DNA of 64,000 nucleotides, taken from the NCBI RefSeq assembly GCF_017569925.1, contig NZ_CP050854.1, forward strand, positions 5,022,001-5,086,000, written 5' to 3'. Source of the DNA: Brenneria izadpanahii. Lineage in GTDB: Bacteria; Pseudomonadota; Gammaproteobacteria; Enterobacterales; Enterobacteriaceae. The position numbers were made by a program, and so were the translations under genes. The notes beneath the pieces are model-generated. The model searched no databases, had not been told where the DNA came from, and was given only the letters and a program-made list of their open reading frames with translations. Shown piece by piece: positions 33,020 through 42,973 of this stretch. How positions within the stretch are numbered: position 1 is the stretch's first letter; the number at the start of each line of letters is the position of its first letter.

Positions 33020-33047
33020 TTAGTGTCAAAAAAAGCGTTAGCGTTCC
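33020..33047 (-). promoter_or_regulatory. HrpL-type (hrp box) promoter of the chaperone-effector operon
   Basis: On the minus strand: GGAACG, a 15-bp spacer, then ACACTAA. The hrp box consensus is GGAACC-N15/16-CCACnnA; this differs by one base in each half. It lies 76 bp upstream of the chaperone start and immediately after the pfkA terminator. Confidence 0.6.
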
Positions 33048-33064
33048 TGCCTGCGAGCGCTAAA

Positions 33065-33091
33065 AAAACAAAACCCCCGGAAACGGGGGTT
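33065..33091 (-). terminator. Terminator of pfkA
   Basis: AACCCCCG (33072-33079) pairs with CGGGGGTT (33084-33091) around a GAAA tetraloop; on the minus strand it is followed by a T-rich run interrupted by one G. Confidence 0.85.
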
Positions 33092-33156
33092 GGTTAACGA
33101 TTGGCGATTCCGCCTGAGAGCGGAATTTACGACTCACGGAGCGCCATCGCGATGGA

Positions 33157-34119
33157 TCAGAACAGTTTCTTAGCCGTTTCCAGCCAGTCTTTCTTGAAAG
33201 GACGCTTCATGTTTTCAATCGCGTCAATGATGTCGTGATGCACCAGTTTTTCATTCTGAATGCCGACGCAGCGGCCGCCGTAGCCCTGCAGCAGCAGTTC
33301 TATTGAATACGCGCCCATGCGGGAGGCAAGAATACGATCGTACGCCACCGGAGAACCGCCGCGCTGAATATGTCCCAACACGGTAGCGCGCGTTTCACGG
33401 CCGGTCTCTTTCTCAATATATTTCGACAGTTCGTTAATATCGCAGATGTGTTCGGTAATCGCGACAATGGCGTGTTTTTTACCCTTATCGATACCGACCT
33501 TGATCTCCTGAACCAGATCTTGCGGGCTGAATTCCACTTCCGGCAGAACGATGAATTCACAACCGCCGGCAATCGCCGCGGCCAGCGTTAAGTCGCCGCA
33601 GTGACGCCCCATCACTTCAACAATGGAAATACGCTGGTGTGACGAAGAGGTGTCGCGCAGGCGGTCAATGGCTTCCAGCACCGTTTCCAGCGCGGTGAAA
33701 TAACCGATGGTGTAATCGGTTCCTGCAACGTCATTATCAATCGTACCGGGCAGGCCGATACAAGGGAATCCCATTTCCGTCAAGCGTTTAGCCCCCATAT
33801 AGGAACCATCGCCGCCGATAACCACCAGCGCGTCAAGCCCTTGGGCTTTCATGTTCTGAATAGCGACTTCGCGCACTGCCTCTTCGCGAAATTCAGGGAA
33901 ACGGGCCGAACCCAGGAAAGTGCCGCCACGGTTGATCATGTCGGATACGCTGTAGCGATCCAACTGCACCATCCGATTCTCATACAACCCCAGATAGCCA
34001 TCATAAATACCGAAAACTTCCAACCCTTCTGTCAGCGCAGTACGTACCACACCACGAATGGCCGCATTCATGCCGGGTGCATCACCACCACTCGTCAATA
34101 CTCCGATCTTTTTAATCAT
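33157..34119 (-). CDS. pfkA: ATP-dependent 6-phosphofructokinase I
   Basis: 320 residues from the ATG at 34119 ([23 protein letters not shown]), exactly the E. coli length; an upstream ATG at 34167 is rejected. Catalytic and ligand motifs: ATP-binding [12 protein letters not shown], substrate region [16 protein letters not shown] with the catalytic aspartate, [17 protein letters not shown], and GHIQRGGSP. Phosphorylates fructose-6-phosphate; allosterically activated by ADP and inhibited by PEP in the family. It is divergent from nothing adjacent (fieF lies upstream on the same strand). Its terminator is followed at once by the hrp box. Confidence 0.97.
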   Translation of the reverse strand: MIKKIGVLTSGGDAPGMNAAIRGVVRTALTEGLEVFGIYDGYLGLYENRMVQLDRYSVSDMINRGGTFLGSARFPEFREEAVREVAIQNMKAQGLDALVVIGGDGSYMGAKRLTEMGFPCIGLPGTIDNDVAGTDYTIGYFTALETVLEAIDRLRDTSSSHQRISIVEVMGRHCGDLTLAAAIAGGCEFIVLPEVEFSPQDLVQEIKVGIDKGKKHAIVAITEHICDINELSKYIEKETGRETRATVLGHIQRGGSPVAYDRILASRMGAYSIELLLQGYGGRCVGIQNEKLVHHDIIDAIENMKRPFKKDWLETAKKLF

Positions 34120-34395
34120 GACAACCTCTGGACTTGTAGATGTAAATTCGCAGGATTCTTCTATCAAAAACCGACTGTCGTTTGTTTTACCGTTTGTCTT
34201 TCAGACGCCGGCGATATGGCAGCGACTGAAATCTACTGGTTAGTATCGACAGCATCCCTCTAATTTTTAATAAAGGCATATTATAACAAATACCCGCTGC
34301 TGAATTGATTCAGGTCAGACTAAATTGCGCAATAATTTTTACAGTCGGCCAGGTCAAGACAATATGGCTAAAAATCATCCCGTGCAAACGCCGAC

Positions 34396-35298
34396 CTACT
34401 CATTCAACATTCCCCGCTGCTCTTCCGGCACCGCCGAAACCGGGTCCTGGTGGATAAGAATATCGGAGTCTGGAAATTTTTTGAGCAACGCCTGCTCAAT
34501 ATCATCGGCAATCTGATGCGATTGCACCAAGGGCAGCGCGTCATCCATCTCCAGGTGAAGCTGGATAAACCGGGTCGGCCCGGACCGGCGGGTGCGTAAA
34601 TCGTGCGCGCCTTTGATGCCCGGCCATCCCGAAATAATATTGACGATAGCTGCGCGCTCTTCATCCGGTAATGCGCGATCCAGCAAAGCCTGCACGGCCT
34701 CATACCCCATACGTAACGCACTGTACAGAATATAAACACCGATGCCCAGCGCAAATAGGGCATCCGCATGCGCCACGCCTTTCCAGCTTAATACCAATGC
34801 AACCAGAATCGCCCCATTCATCAGCAGATCCGACTGATAGTGCAGCATATCCGCCCGCACGGCCTGACTATACGTACGTTTGACCACCCAGCGTTGGAAC
34901 GCCACCAGCAGCAAAGTCGACAGCAACGCGATAACCGTCACCCAGATCCCTACTTCCGGGGCGTTCAGTTCCTGGGGGGTCAGCGTATGCTGCAACCCGG
35001 TTAAAATAAGAAACAGCGCGGAGCCCGAGATAAACATACTCTGCGCCAACGCGGCCAGCGATTCCGCCTTCCCATGGCCAAAGGCATGTTTGGTATCCGC
35101 AGGCTGCAGCGAATAGCGCACCACCAGCAGGTTTACCAGCGATGCGGCGATATCCACCAGAGAATCCACCAATGACGCCAGCAGGCTCACCGACCCGGTA
35201 AACCACCAGGCAAACAGCTTCATAGTAAACAGCAGCAACGCAACCGCCGTCGCCCCAAACGCCGCCATGGTGACTAGACGCCGATACCGTGAATTCAT
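34396..35298 (-). CDS. fieF: Cation diffusion facilitator, iron/zinc efflux (FieF/YiiP)
   Basis: 300 residues, the E. coli length. Six membrane helices in the first ~210 residues with the metal site [13 protein letters not shown] (Asp in helix II) and HYQSDLLMN (helix V), the [10 protein letters not shown] loop, then a cytoplasmic metallochaperone-like domain with [22 protein letters not shown]. It exports divalent cations in exchange for protons as a homodimer. SD GGAGT before the ATG. In E. coli cpxP/cpxRA follow upstream; here sotB is next. Confidence 0.96.
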   Translation of the reverse strand: MNSRYRRLVTMAAFGATAVALLLFTMKLFAWWFTGSVSLLASLVDSLVDIAASLVNLLVVRYSLQPADTKHAFGHGKAESLAALAQSMFISGSALFLILTGLQHTLTPQELNAPEVGIWVTVIALLSTLLLVAFQRWVVKRTYSQAVRADMLHYQSDLLMNGAILVALVLSWKGVAHADALFALGIGVYILYSALRMGYEAVQALLDRALPDEERAAIVNIISGWPGIKGAHDLRTRRSGPTRFIQLHLEMDDALPLVQSHQIADDIEQALLKKFPDSDILIHQDPVSAVPEEQRGMLNE

Positions 35299-35338
35299 AA
35301 CACTCCAGCTTAAAACCAGAACAATCCGCCGCTCAGGT

Positions 35339-36526
35339 TTAACTAATAGAGCTATTAGTCAAATCCTGAGCATAACGTTTAAAGATAAAAATACACCATC
35401 CCAGCGCAATCACGCCTAATGCCGCGCCGATAAAACCGATATCCGACAGGCTCATGTGCGTAATAACCTTATTTCCCAGCAGCGCGCCGCCGCCGATACC
35501 GATATTGTAAATACCGGAAAGCAGGGACATAGCGACATCGGTCGCATCGGGCGCCAGCGCCATGACTTTGACCTGCGTACCCAGCCCTATCGCCATAATC
35601 GCAGCGCCCCAGACGCAACAAAGCAACGACAGCGCTATTTGATTGAAAGAAGACGGCAACAGCAACAGCAGACACAGGGGCAATAGCGCGATAGATGCGG
35701 TCAAAAAGCCCGAGGGATACTTACTGCTATATTGACTGAAGAGAATGCTGCCGATAATCCCGGCGCCGCCGAACAGCAGCAGCAGCGCGGTAATAAAGTC
35801 TCCGCTCATCATCGCCACGTCCTGAACGAAAGGTTCTATATAACTGTAGGCGGTAAAATGCGCGGTAATAACCACTACCGTTAAGCCATAAACACAAAGC
35901 AGAGCAGGACGTTTAAACAATTCAGGCAGGCTCTTAAACGATCCGGCATGGCTGCTAGGCAATAGAGGCAGCTGTTTCATCATGACCAGCATAATTATGC
36001 AGGCCAAAAGACCGATAATCGCAAACGTGATGCGCCATCCCAGATACTGGCCGATCAAGCGGCCCAAAGGCAGCCCCAGCACCATCGCCAGCGCGGTTCC
36101 CGTAGCCAGCAAACTCAACGCCTGCGCCTTCTTGCCCGCCGGCGCCAGACGAACGGCCAAAGATGCCGTGATCGACCAAAAAACCGCATGAGACAATGCG
36201 ACGCCGATGCGGGCGATCACCAGCACGCCAAAATTCCATGCCACGCCGGATAACAGATTGCTGACGGCAAACAGGATAAACACCTTAATCAACAGGCTTT
36301 TGCGCTCCATCTTACTGGTAAGCAACATACAAGGCAGCGACATAGCCCCCACCACCCAGGCGTAGATGGTGATGATCAGTCCTACCTGAGCAGCGCTCAT
36401 GGAAAAGCTGACTGCGATATCGGATAAAAGCGCTACGGGGACAAATTCGGCGGTGTTAAAAATGAAGGCTGCCAGAGCAAGGGTGATAACACGCAACCAT
36501 GCAATCGATCGGGGAGAACGAGTCAT
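35339..36526 (-). CDS. sotB: Sugar efflux transporter SotB (MFS)
   Basis: 395 residues with 12 predicted membrane helices. Very close to E. coli SotB/YdeA over its whole length as recalled: [118 protein letters not shown]. The family exports sugars such as arabinose and was described also in Dickeya. I see no clear Shine-Dalgarno before the ATG at 36526. The next upstream gene belongs to a different E. coli map region, so a synteny breakpoint lies near here. Confidence 0.88.
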   Translation of the reverse strand: MTRSPRSIAWLRVITLALAAFIFNTAEFVPVALLSDIAVSFSMSAAQVGLIITIYAWVVGAMSLPCMLLTSKMERKSLLIKVFILFAVSNLLSGVAWNFGVLVIARIGVALSHAVFWSITASLAVRLAPAGKKAQALSLLATGTALAMVLGLPLGRLIGQYLGWRITFAIIGLLACIIMLVMMKQLPLLPSSHAGSFKSLPELFKRPALLCVYGLTVVVITAHFTAYSYIEPFVQDVAMMSGDFITALLLLFGGAGIIGSILFSQYSSKYPSGFLTASIALLPLCLLLLLPSSFNQIALSLLCCVWGAAIMAIGLGTQVKVMALAPDATDVAMSLLSGIYNIGIGGGALLGNKVITHMSLSDIGFIGAALGVIALGWCIFIFKRYAQDLTNSSIS

Positions 36527-36724
36527 ATATTGATATCAAAGTTAAAATGATGGAAAAATGCGAAAATCAACTCTACTAGGAGGGGATTACGCGAAGCATC
36601 AATACTGCCGGGAGAGTATAGCGCTGAGATGTCAAATCTGTAATCAAGATCCCATTTTTTTCTAACTTACAAATAACCTCCCGAACGTGATATCAGCGCA
36701 CGGGAAGTTTTATGGTCTGACGGA

Positions 36725-37291
36725 CTATTTCAGCTTCAGCGTACTAATAATGCTTTCCGCTTCGCTTTGAGCCTGCTGCTGGTTATCCGCCGGCAGCGTA
36801 ATTTGCAGCGTCAACAGGTGTTCGTCCACCTTGCCAAGCACAATGGATGAGTAGGCCTGCTGCCCGCTGCTGGTAATAATGCTATCCAACTGTTGCAGTT
36901 TCTGCCCATCCACATCAATGGCTTTATTGGTCACCACTTGGAGGTTGGCATCACGGGTACGCTGCTGATCTTCCAGACGCTGCGTCAACACGGATAACTC
37001 TTCCGTGGTGTTATCGCCCAAGATCACGATCACCGCTTTTTGCCCGTTGTCGTTAGCGTAAACGTGCATATTGTTCGCCTGAGTACCCAATTTACCGCTT
37101 TGGTCGCGCATATCCGCGGGCAGGGTGAATGCGATTTTGCCGGACATCAGTTCAATAGCCACGCCCGCTGAGGCCTCAGCCGCCGGCTTATCCTGTGCTG
37201 GAGCCGCCGCGCTATCTTCCGTTTTGCCGTCACAGGCGGCGAGCATGACAACCAGCAGACTCATTCCGAGGTATTTCACTACATTCGGCAT
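36725..37291 (-). CDS. dcrB: Inner-membrane-anchored lipoprotein DcrB
   Basis: 188 residues from the ATG at 37291 ([23 protein letters not shown]); an upstream in-frame ATG at 37333 is rejected. A lipobox (LAAC) places the acylated cysteine at residue 20; Asp at +2 (CDGK) predicts retention in the inner membrane. The periplasmic part ([26 protein letters not shown]) matches E. coli DcrB. Known from phage work as needed for infection by phage C1/C6 and linked to envelope homeostasis; precise biochemical role not established. Confidence 0.92.
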   Translation of the reverse strand: MPNVVKYLGMSLLVVMLAACDGKTEDSAAAPAQDKPAAEASAGVAIELMSGKIAFTLPADMRDQSGKLGTQANNMHVYANDNGQKAVIVILGDNTTEELSVLTQRLEDQQRTRDANLQVVTNKAIDVDGQKLQQLDSIITSSGQQAYSSIVLGKVDEHLLTLQITLPADNQQQAQSEAESIISTLKLK

Positions 37292-37444
37292 AGGGGGTCC
37301 CTTTTCTTTTTTATTTAGAACAGATGAAAACATTATCGCACGCTATTCTGTGCGTAAAAACAAGCGGATTGTTGTCACAAACCATAAATTCAGGCGCGTA
37401 GCGTAGCAGCGTTTCGCCGCCATATCCGGTCGGCGAAACGCGGT

Positions 37445-38122
37445 TTAGCGGCGGTTTTCAACTAATAGATAAGGCATGTCGAGTTGCTGCTCGCTCAGGC
37501 GTTTCAGCACCATATTCAGCATCACGCCATACATCGGCAGAAAGAAGATCATGCTTATCAACAATTTAAAAGTATAGTCCACCATCGCGATTTCAACCCA
37601 ATTGGCGGACATAAAGGGGTCGGTGCTGCGATAAAACGCAATAAAGAAAAAGGCCAGCGTATCGCTGAGATTCCCGAACAGCGTCGAAACGGTCGGCGCG
37701 ACCCACCAGGCGTTACGCTGGCGCAGACGGTTAAAGACATGGACATCCAGAATTTGCCCCAATACATACGCCATAAAGCTGGCGCTGGCGATGCGGGCGA
37801 CCACGATATTGACCTGTCCCAACGCACTGAACGATTGCCATTCGCCCTGATAAAACAGGACGGATACCAGATAGGAAATCAACAGCGCGGGTATCATAAC
37901 GGTCAGAATAATGCGACGGGCCAACGGCGCGCCGAAGATTCGCACGGTCAGATCGGTCGCCAGAAAAATAAACGGAAAGGTAAAGGCGCCCCAGGTGGTA
38001 TGAAAGCCGAAAATCGATACCGGAAGCTGCACCAGATAATTACTGGAGGTAATGATCAGGATGTGAAATAACGAAAGCCATAGCAGCGCCGTCAGCCGCT
38101 GTTGGGGAGTAAATCGATACAT
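37445..38122 (-). CDS. yhhQ: Queuosine precursor (7-cyano-7-deazaguanine) transporter YhhQ
   Basis: 225 residues (E. coli 221) with six membrane segments. Family motifs: WGAFTFPFIFLATDLTVRIFG, ASFMAYVLGQILDVHVFNRLRQR, and SDTLAFFFIAFYRS. It imports preQ0 and preQ1 for tRNA queuosine synthesis. Divergent from tusA, as in E. coli. Confidence 0.93.
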   Translation of the reverse strand: MYRFTPQQRLTALLWLSLFHILIITSSNYLVQLPVSIFGFHTTWGAFTFPFIFLATDLTVRIFGAPLARRIILTVMIPALLISYLVSVLFYQGEWQSFSALGQVNIVVARIASASFMAYVLGQILDVHVFNRLRQRNAWWVAPTVSTLFGNLSDTLAFFFIAFYRSTDPFMSANWVEIAMVDYTFKLLISMIFFLPMYGVMLNMVLKRLSEQQLDMPYLLVENRR

Positions 38123-38336
38123 AATATGTGACCTTTTTGGTTATTGGGGTGAGGGAACCCAAGAAACATTTTATTCGGCATAGCCGCACGTTTGGACGTG
38201 CGCGCCGCATGATACGCATTTCTCCCCACAATGCAATGGCTGTTTTTTATGCAAACGATGTCGTCGCTTGCGCCTAAAAATCCCCAGCGTAAACTAGGAT
38301 GGCTTTTTTATTACCCCCAGATCGAAGAGAATATTG

Positions 38337-38582
38337 ATGACCAATCCTTTTGCCAACCCCGATAAAACCCTTGATGCACAGGGGCTGCGTTGCCCGGAAC
38401 CCGTGATGATGGTGCGCAAAACGGTACGCCAAATGGAGCCCGGCCAAACCTTATTGATCCTGGCTGACGACCCGGCGACGACCCGTGATATTCCCGGATT
38501 TTGCCGTTATATGGATCATCACCTGCTGGCGCAGGTGACCGAGCAACTACCTTACCGTTATTTGCTGCGTAAAGGCGGCTAA
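38337..38582 (+). CDS. tusA: Sulfur carrier protein TusA
   Basis: 81 residues from the ATG at 38337 (a TTG one codon earlier is a less likely start). The active cysteine is in [13 protein letters not shown] (C-P-x-P motif), and the C-terminal [11 protein letters not shown] is typical. It carries persulfide sulfur from IscS to the TusBCD-E relay for 2-thiolation of tRNA wobble uridine. Short gene between divergent yhhQ and convergent zntA. Confidence 0.97.
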   Translation: MTNPFANPDKTLDAQGLRCPEPVMMVRKTVRQMEPGQTLLILADDPATTRDIPGFCRYMDHHLLAQVTEQLPYRYLLRKGG

Positions 38583-38634
38583 CCCCAGCGCGCCGACGAT
38601 AACCCGGCGCTTTCCCCCGCCCCCCTTGTCAGGC

Positions 38635-38660
38635 GATCCCTCCCCGGCGAAAGGGAGGGT
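38635..38660. repeat. GC-rich hairpin between tusA and zntA, possible repeat copy
   Basis: CCCTCCC (38638-38644) pairs with GGGAGGG (38653-38659). The neighbourhood contains CCCCTTGTCAGG, also seen in modified form near 55270 (CCTCCCCTTTGTCTGGGG) and 60976 (CTCCCCTTCTCAGGGG). Could be a bidirectional terminator or a degenerate intergenic repeat. Confidence 0.4.
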
Positions 38661-38700
38661 TGGAGTCAGAATCAGAGGTTTCGCCGACGACCGGCCGCCG

Positions 38701-41009
38701 CTACTCATCCCGTTTTTTGAGCAACCGCAGGGCGTTGGCGGTGACCAGCGCCGTAGCGCCGGAATCCGCCAGCACCGCCAGCCACAGACCGGTAATGCCC
38801 ATCACGCTGGTGATCAGAAACAGCGCCTTCAGCCCCAGGGCAATGGTAATATTTTGACGGATATTGCGCCGCGTGGCGCGCGACAGCCGGATCATCATCG
38901 CCAGGCCATTCAAACGGCTATGGGTTAACGCGGCGTCCGCGGTTTCCAGCGCCACATCCGTCCCATTTCCCATCGCAATACCGATAGTCGCCGCCTTCAT
39001 GGCCGGGGCATCATTAATACCGTCCCCCACCATCGCCGTGGGCTGCCGCCGATTAAGCTCGCCGAGCGCCGTCACTTTATCCTCAGGCAGTAAACCGGCC
39101 TGGTAATCAATCCCCAACTCACCCGCGATAGCGGCCGCGGCGCGGGGATTGTCTCCGGTCAGCATGATGCAGCGTATATCCATGGCCTGTAACGCATCCA
39201 GCGCGGTGCCGGCGTCGTCGCGCAGCGAGTCGCGCAGGGCCAGCAATCCGATTACGCGACGGTCCTCATGCACCGCCACCACCGTTTTACCTTCGTTTTC
39301 CAACGCCGCGACACGCTGCCGCCAGTCATCATCCAGCGTATCAGCAGGCAGTTTGGCCGGAGAACCGGCCTGAATACGCTGGCCGCCGATCGTCCCCTCC
39401 ACGCCGATCCCCGCCAGCGTTCTGCGATTCTCCGCGACAGGCAAAAACGCGCTCTCTTCCCGCGCCCGGCGCACGATGGCTTTAGCCAGCGGATGGTGTG
39501 AACCGGACTCTATCGCGGCGGTACGCGTCAACAGCGCGGTTTCGCTAATGCCGGCCGCCGGTAAAATATCCGTAACCTGCGGCCGCCCTTCGGTCAAAGT
39601 GCCGGTTTTATCAAAAGCCACTGCGCGGATCCCCCCAGCGATTCCAGCGCGGCCCCGCCTTTAATCAGCGCGCCCTGACGGGCCGCCGCCGCCAGGCCGG
39701 AGGTAATCGCGGCCGGGGTGGAGATCACCAGCGCGCAGGGACAGCCAATCAGCAATAGCGTCAACCCGCGATAAATCCACTCCTGCCAGGACTGAGCCAG
39801 CAACAGCGGCGGGATCAGAATAACCAGTAAAGACAGCAGCATAATGGCCGGCGTGTAGTAACGGCTGAAGCGGTCAAGGAAACGCTCTATCGGCGCGCGG
39901 CGCTCTTCCGCTTCTTCTATCAACTGTAGAATGCGGTCAATGGCGCTATTGCCCGGTTGCGACACGACGCGTAACTGCGCTATTCGATCAACGCACAGGC
40001 TGCCCGCCGCCACCTTCTCGCCCGGGCCTCGTTCAACCGGCACCGACTCCCCGGTCAGCGCGCTTTCATCGAAACTGGCTTCCGCCGCCAGCAGTTCCGC
40101 ATCGGCCGGCAATCGGCCGCCGGGGGCGACCTCAATCACATCGCCGGGAGACAAGCCGGCGACCGGCACGCTGATACGCCGTCCGTTGCGGATCACCGTG
40201 GCTTCTTCAGGGAGCAGCGCCATCAGCGCGGTAACGCCTCGCCGGGCTCGGTTGGAGGCATAAGACTCCAACTGTTCTCCCAGCATAAAAAGCAACAGCA
40301 CCACGGCGGCTTCCGTGGCGGCGCCGATCAACAATGCCCCGATAGAGGCCACGCTCATCAATGTTTCAATCGCGAAGGGGGTACCGGAGCGAATAAGCCG
40401 CGCCGCTTTTTTCGCCACCGGAACAAGCCCAACCACGGTGGTGGCGATAAAAGCGATCTGTCCGCCGGATTCGCTCGCCAGCGAAAGTCCCCAGCTTACC
40501 GCCGCCAACAAAGCAAAGAGGATCAAAAAACCATATTCATGGCTAAAACGATGAGAATCAGGAGAAAGGGGGGCTTGCGGGGCGAGATCCTGCAAGGTAA
40601 AACCGACCTGCTGAACCGCATATTGCACCTGTGAGCGGACATCGCTACGGGCATCGACAACCAGTTTTTCAGTGGCGAACAGCACGTTGGCCTGTTCTAT
40701 TCCAGTAAGATTTCTTACTGCGTTTTCAACTTTACGCGCACAGTTGGGGCAATCCATCCCGCTGATTTTCCAGCTGAAGCGCTGACATAACGCCGGTCGG
40801 TCGCCCTCTCCTCCGTCGGGGTCGCCGGAATCGGCATTATCGCCGCTCTCCGACTGTTGGCTATCCGGCCCCCGGCCGGTATCGGCAAGGGAATCCGGCG
40901 CGTGTTTCACGGCGCAACAGCTTTTCTCGGCGCGTGATGAATGACGGGCATGTTCATGGCAACAGGCCGATTTCCCGGCGCTGCATGAGTGAAGCTGATG
41001 AGAATGCAT
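38701..41009 (-). pseudogene. zntA: Zn/Cd/Pb-transporting P1B-type ATPase, interrupted by a -1 frameshift
   Basis: The N-terminal part (41009 down to about 39637) has a Cys/His-rich extension (CC at 16-17 and 31-32, many His), a long acidic spacer, the metal-binding GMDCPNC motif (residues 84-90), membrane helices and the CPC motif GCPCALVIS. The C-terminal part (39630 to 38701, other frame) begins with the phosphorylation motif DKTGTLTEG and carries TGDNPRAAAAIA and VGDGINDAPAMKAA. They are separated by a run of six C (39631-39636 on the plus strand); adding one base restores a single 769-residue ZntA (E. coli 732). All motifs are intact, so this is either a very recent mutation or a homopolymer assembly error. 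Confidence 0.88.
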
Positions 41010-41100
41010 ACCTTCCTCCTGTTTTGATGCGAGTAATTCTCATCAGAAACTTTACAACGTCGTTCCCGGTCAATCCAGCGTTTCGCATAGCCGGTCAGCA

Positions 41101-41730
41101 CTAAAAATACAACGAGCGGACGATTAAGAAATGTCCGCCAAAATAGCACGCCGCCACAATGGCCTGATGGGCGCGAAAATTGATGCGGTAATGGTGGATG
41201 AACCAGGCCGCATGAGCGATAAACAGCAGCGCGCTGCCCGCCAGCAACGAGAAGTTATAATCCGTTCCAAGCGCGAAATAGCGTTCGCCGGCGACCCAGA
41301 CCATCAGGGTCGTCATGATGATAAAGGCGCACGCCGGCCAACGCTGCGCATCCAGGCGGCTCCAGATGATTGCGATCAGGATTGCGGCCGCAATGATAAG
41401 CGCCAGCGCCAACGGCCAGAAAAACGTGAGCGTCATCTGGCTGGTGAAAAAACTTATGGTATAAAGCAAATGAGAGAGAAAGTAGGCGCCGAACGCATAA
41501 AGCAGCCGCTGTGTCGGCAATAGCATCAGGGCGTCCGCCGCCAGGCTCGCCAATAATCCAACCACGATCAGGTAGCCCGGCACGCTCAGCAGCGGCGTCT
41601 GCCAGGCCAGAACCAGTAATAATACCAAGGTAACGGGTTTAAACAGCCAGCGCTGCCATACCGGTCCGCGGTAGCTGGCGTCGACATATAACCAACCGGA
41701 AAAGAGCACGGCAATAAATGACCAAAGCAT
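41101..41730 (-). CDS. yhhN: YhhN family membrane protein (TMEM86/lysoplasmalogenase-like)
   Basis: 209 residues, seven or eight hydrophobic segments. Markers: [33 protein letters not shown], and the C-terminal [27 protein letters not shown]. The YhhN/TMEM86 family includes lysoplasmalogenases, but bacterial activity is not settled. The place next to zntA is as in E. coli. Confidence 0.88.
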   Translation of the reverse strand: MLWSFIAVLFSGWLYVDASYRGPVWQRWLFKPVTLVLLLVLAWQTPLLSVPGYLIVVGLLASLAADALMLLPTQRLLYAFGAYFLSHLLYTISFFTSQMTLTFFWPLALALIIAAAILIAIIWSRLDAQRWPACAFIIMTTLMVWVAGERYFALGTDYNFSLLAGSALLFIAHAAWFIHHYRINFRAHQAIVAACYFGGHFLIVRSLYF

Positions 41731-41972
41731 AGATTATCCTTATTTGTATTAAACATGCCGGATCAAAAAACCCGGAATCAGCTACACATCCCTCCTGAAT
41801 GATTAAGTTTTTCTCAGCATCCGTAGCCTTATTCTTTCAGTGTAGGGGATCGTGGTAAGGATCAACAACATCAGGCGAGACAGATGCGCATACCGGTGCT
41901 TCATGCTATGTTATCGACCCGTCTGGGCTGCTGATTAGCGCATGTGATTATCTTGAAGGAGAGTATGGTTGA

Positions 41973-42293
41973 ATGAGCAATGAACCCGCGCTTTATCGTA
42001 TTCAGTTCATGAACAATGGTAAAAATTACCAGCTTTATGTGCGTGAATTGGTACCAAGCAATCTGTTTGGCTTTATTGAAATTGCCGACTTCGTGTTCGA
42101 CAGCCAATCGACGGTACTGGTTGATCCTTCCACCGAAAAGCTGAGAACCGAATTTTCAGGCGTTAGCCGCAGCTTCATTCCGCTACAGGCCGTGATACGC
42201 ATTGACGCGGTGACGGAAAAAGGCAGCGCGCGTATCTCCGAATTAGGGGATAACGTCACGCATTTCCCTTATCTTCCCGGCCGGAAGCCCTGA
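41973..42293 (+). CDS. DUF1820 family protein
   Basis: 106 residues, no signal peptide or membrane helix. ALYRIQFMNNGKNYQLYVRELVPSNLFGFIEIADFVF and the segment RSFIPLQAVIRIDAVTEKGSARI match the DUF1820 family as I recall it, a group of small cytosolic proteins of unknown function in gammaproteobacteria. SD GAAGGAGAG precedes the ATG. It runs 3 bp into yhhM and is probably co-transcribed with it. E. coli K-12 has no gene of this type at this place. Confidence 0.7.
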   Translation: MSNEPALYRIQFMNNGKNYQLYVRELVPSNLFGFIEIADFVFDSQSTVLVDPSTEKLRTEFSGVSRSFIPLQAVIRIDAVTEKGSARISELGDNVTHFPYLPGRKP

Positions 42294-42296
42294 CGC

Positions 42297-42653
42297 ATGC
42301 GTGATTTCCCCCCGCTGCTGATACTGGCCGTAGCGCTCATTCTGGCGCTGGCCTGGCGTCAATACCAGCACCAGCGGAATCAGGAAGCGCGCAACGATGC
42401 GGCTCCGCTACGGACGATAATGGCGGAGATAAAAGCCAAACGTGAATTTCCGCAGACTCGCAACCGCTCCCGCGGTTATGAAGACGGGTTTAAAAATATG
42501 TTTTACGAGGCCACGTTTCGGCCTGTCAACGGCGGCGCCGATATAACGCTGCGGCTCAGCCAAACCGACTATAACCAGCTCGATAAAGATATGCGGGGCA
42601 TGTTGCAGCTCAAGGGCACCCGCTTCATCAGCTTTGCGCCCCGGCAGGAATAA
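42297..42653 (+). CDS. yhhM: DUF2500 family protein YhhM
   Basis: 118 residues with one N-terminal membrane helix (LLILAVALILALAWRQY) and a soluble domain with YEATFRPVNGGADITLRLSQTDYNQLDKDMRGMLQLKGTRFISF, matching E. coli YhhM (119 residues). Unknown function. Directly follows the DUF1820 gene. Confidence 0.85.
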   Translation: MRDFPPLLILAVALILALAWRQYQHQRNQEARNDAAPLRTIMAEIKAKREFPQTRNRSRGYEDGFKNMFYEATFRPVNGGADITLRLSQTDYNQLDKDMRGMLQLKGTRFISFAPRQE

Positions 42654-42656
42654 TCG

Positions 42657-42938
42657 TTATTTTTTCGGTTGCTTCGGCAATTTTTTCTGCCAGGCGAGCA
42701 GCTCGAACACGCCAAACAGAAAAATGCGCGCCTGAAACGCCGGACCTAGCGCGGGGCTATCCTTGGGCTGGCTGGCTCTCAGCAACAGCAGTTGGAAGCC
42801 ATGCATCAGGAGCGTGAATATCATCGCCACCGTCATAAAGATATTCAGCGGCCTGGGGAAAGGTTGAATCAGGTTAAAGACCAGAATTCCCCATATTCCC
42901 AGCATCAATAACCGGCCAAGATTAATCCATATCATCAT
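42657..42938 (-). CDS. yhhL: DUF1145 family membrane protein YhhL
   Basis: 93 residues with three hydrophobic segments; MIWINLGRLLMLGIWGILVFNLIQPFPRPLNIFM is typical of YhhL. Unknown function. It lies downstream of rsmD on the same strand (35-bp gap), as in E. coli, and is convergent with yhhM. Confidence 0.85.
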   Translation of the reverse strand: MMIWINLGRLLMLGIWGILVFNLIQPFPRPLNIFMTVAMIFTLLMHGFQLLLLRASQPKDSPALGPAFQARIFLFGVFELLAWQKKLPKQPKK

Positions 42939-42973
42939 GTTCCCCTTATTTTCTTTTCCCTACCCTACGATGA

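Noticed and set aside
36527..36724. Gene in the gap between sotB and dcrB
   Set aside because: Short AT-rich spacer with no open frame of recognisable product.
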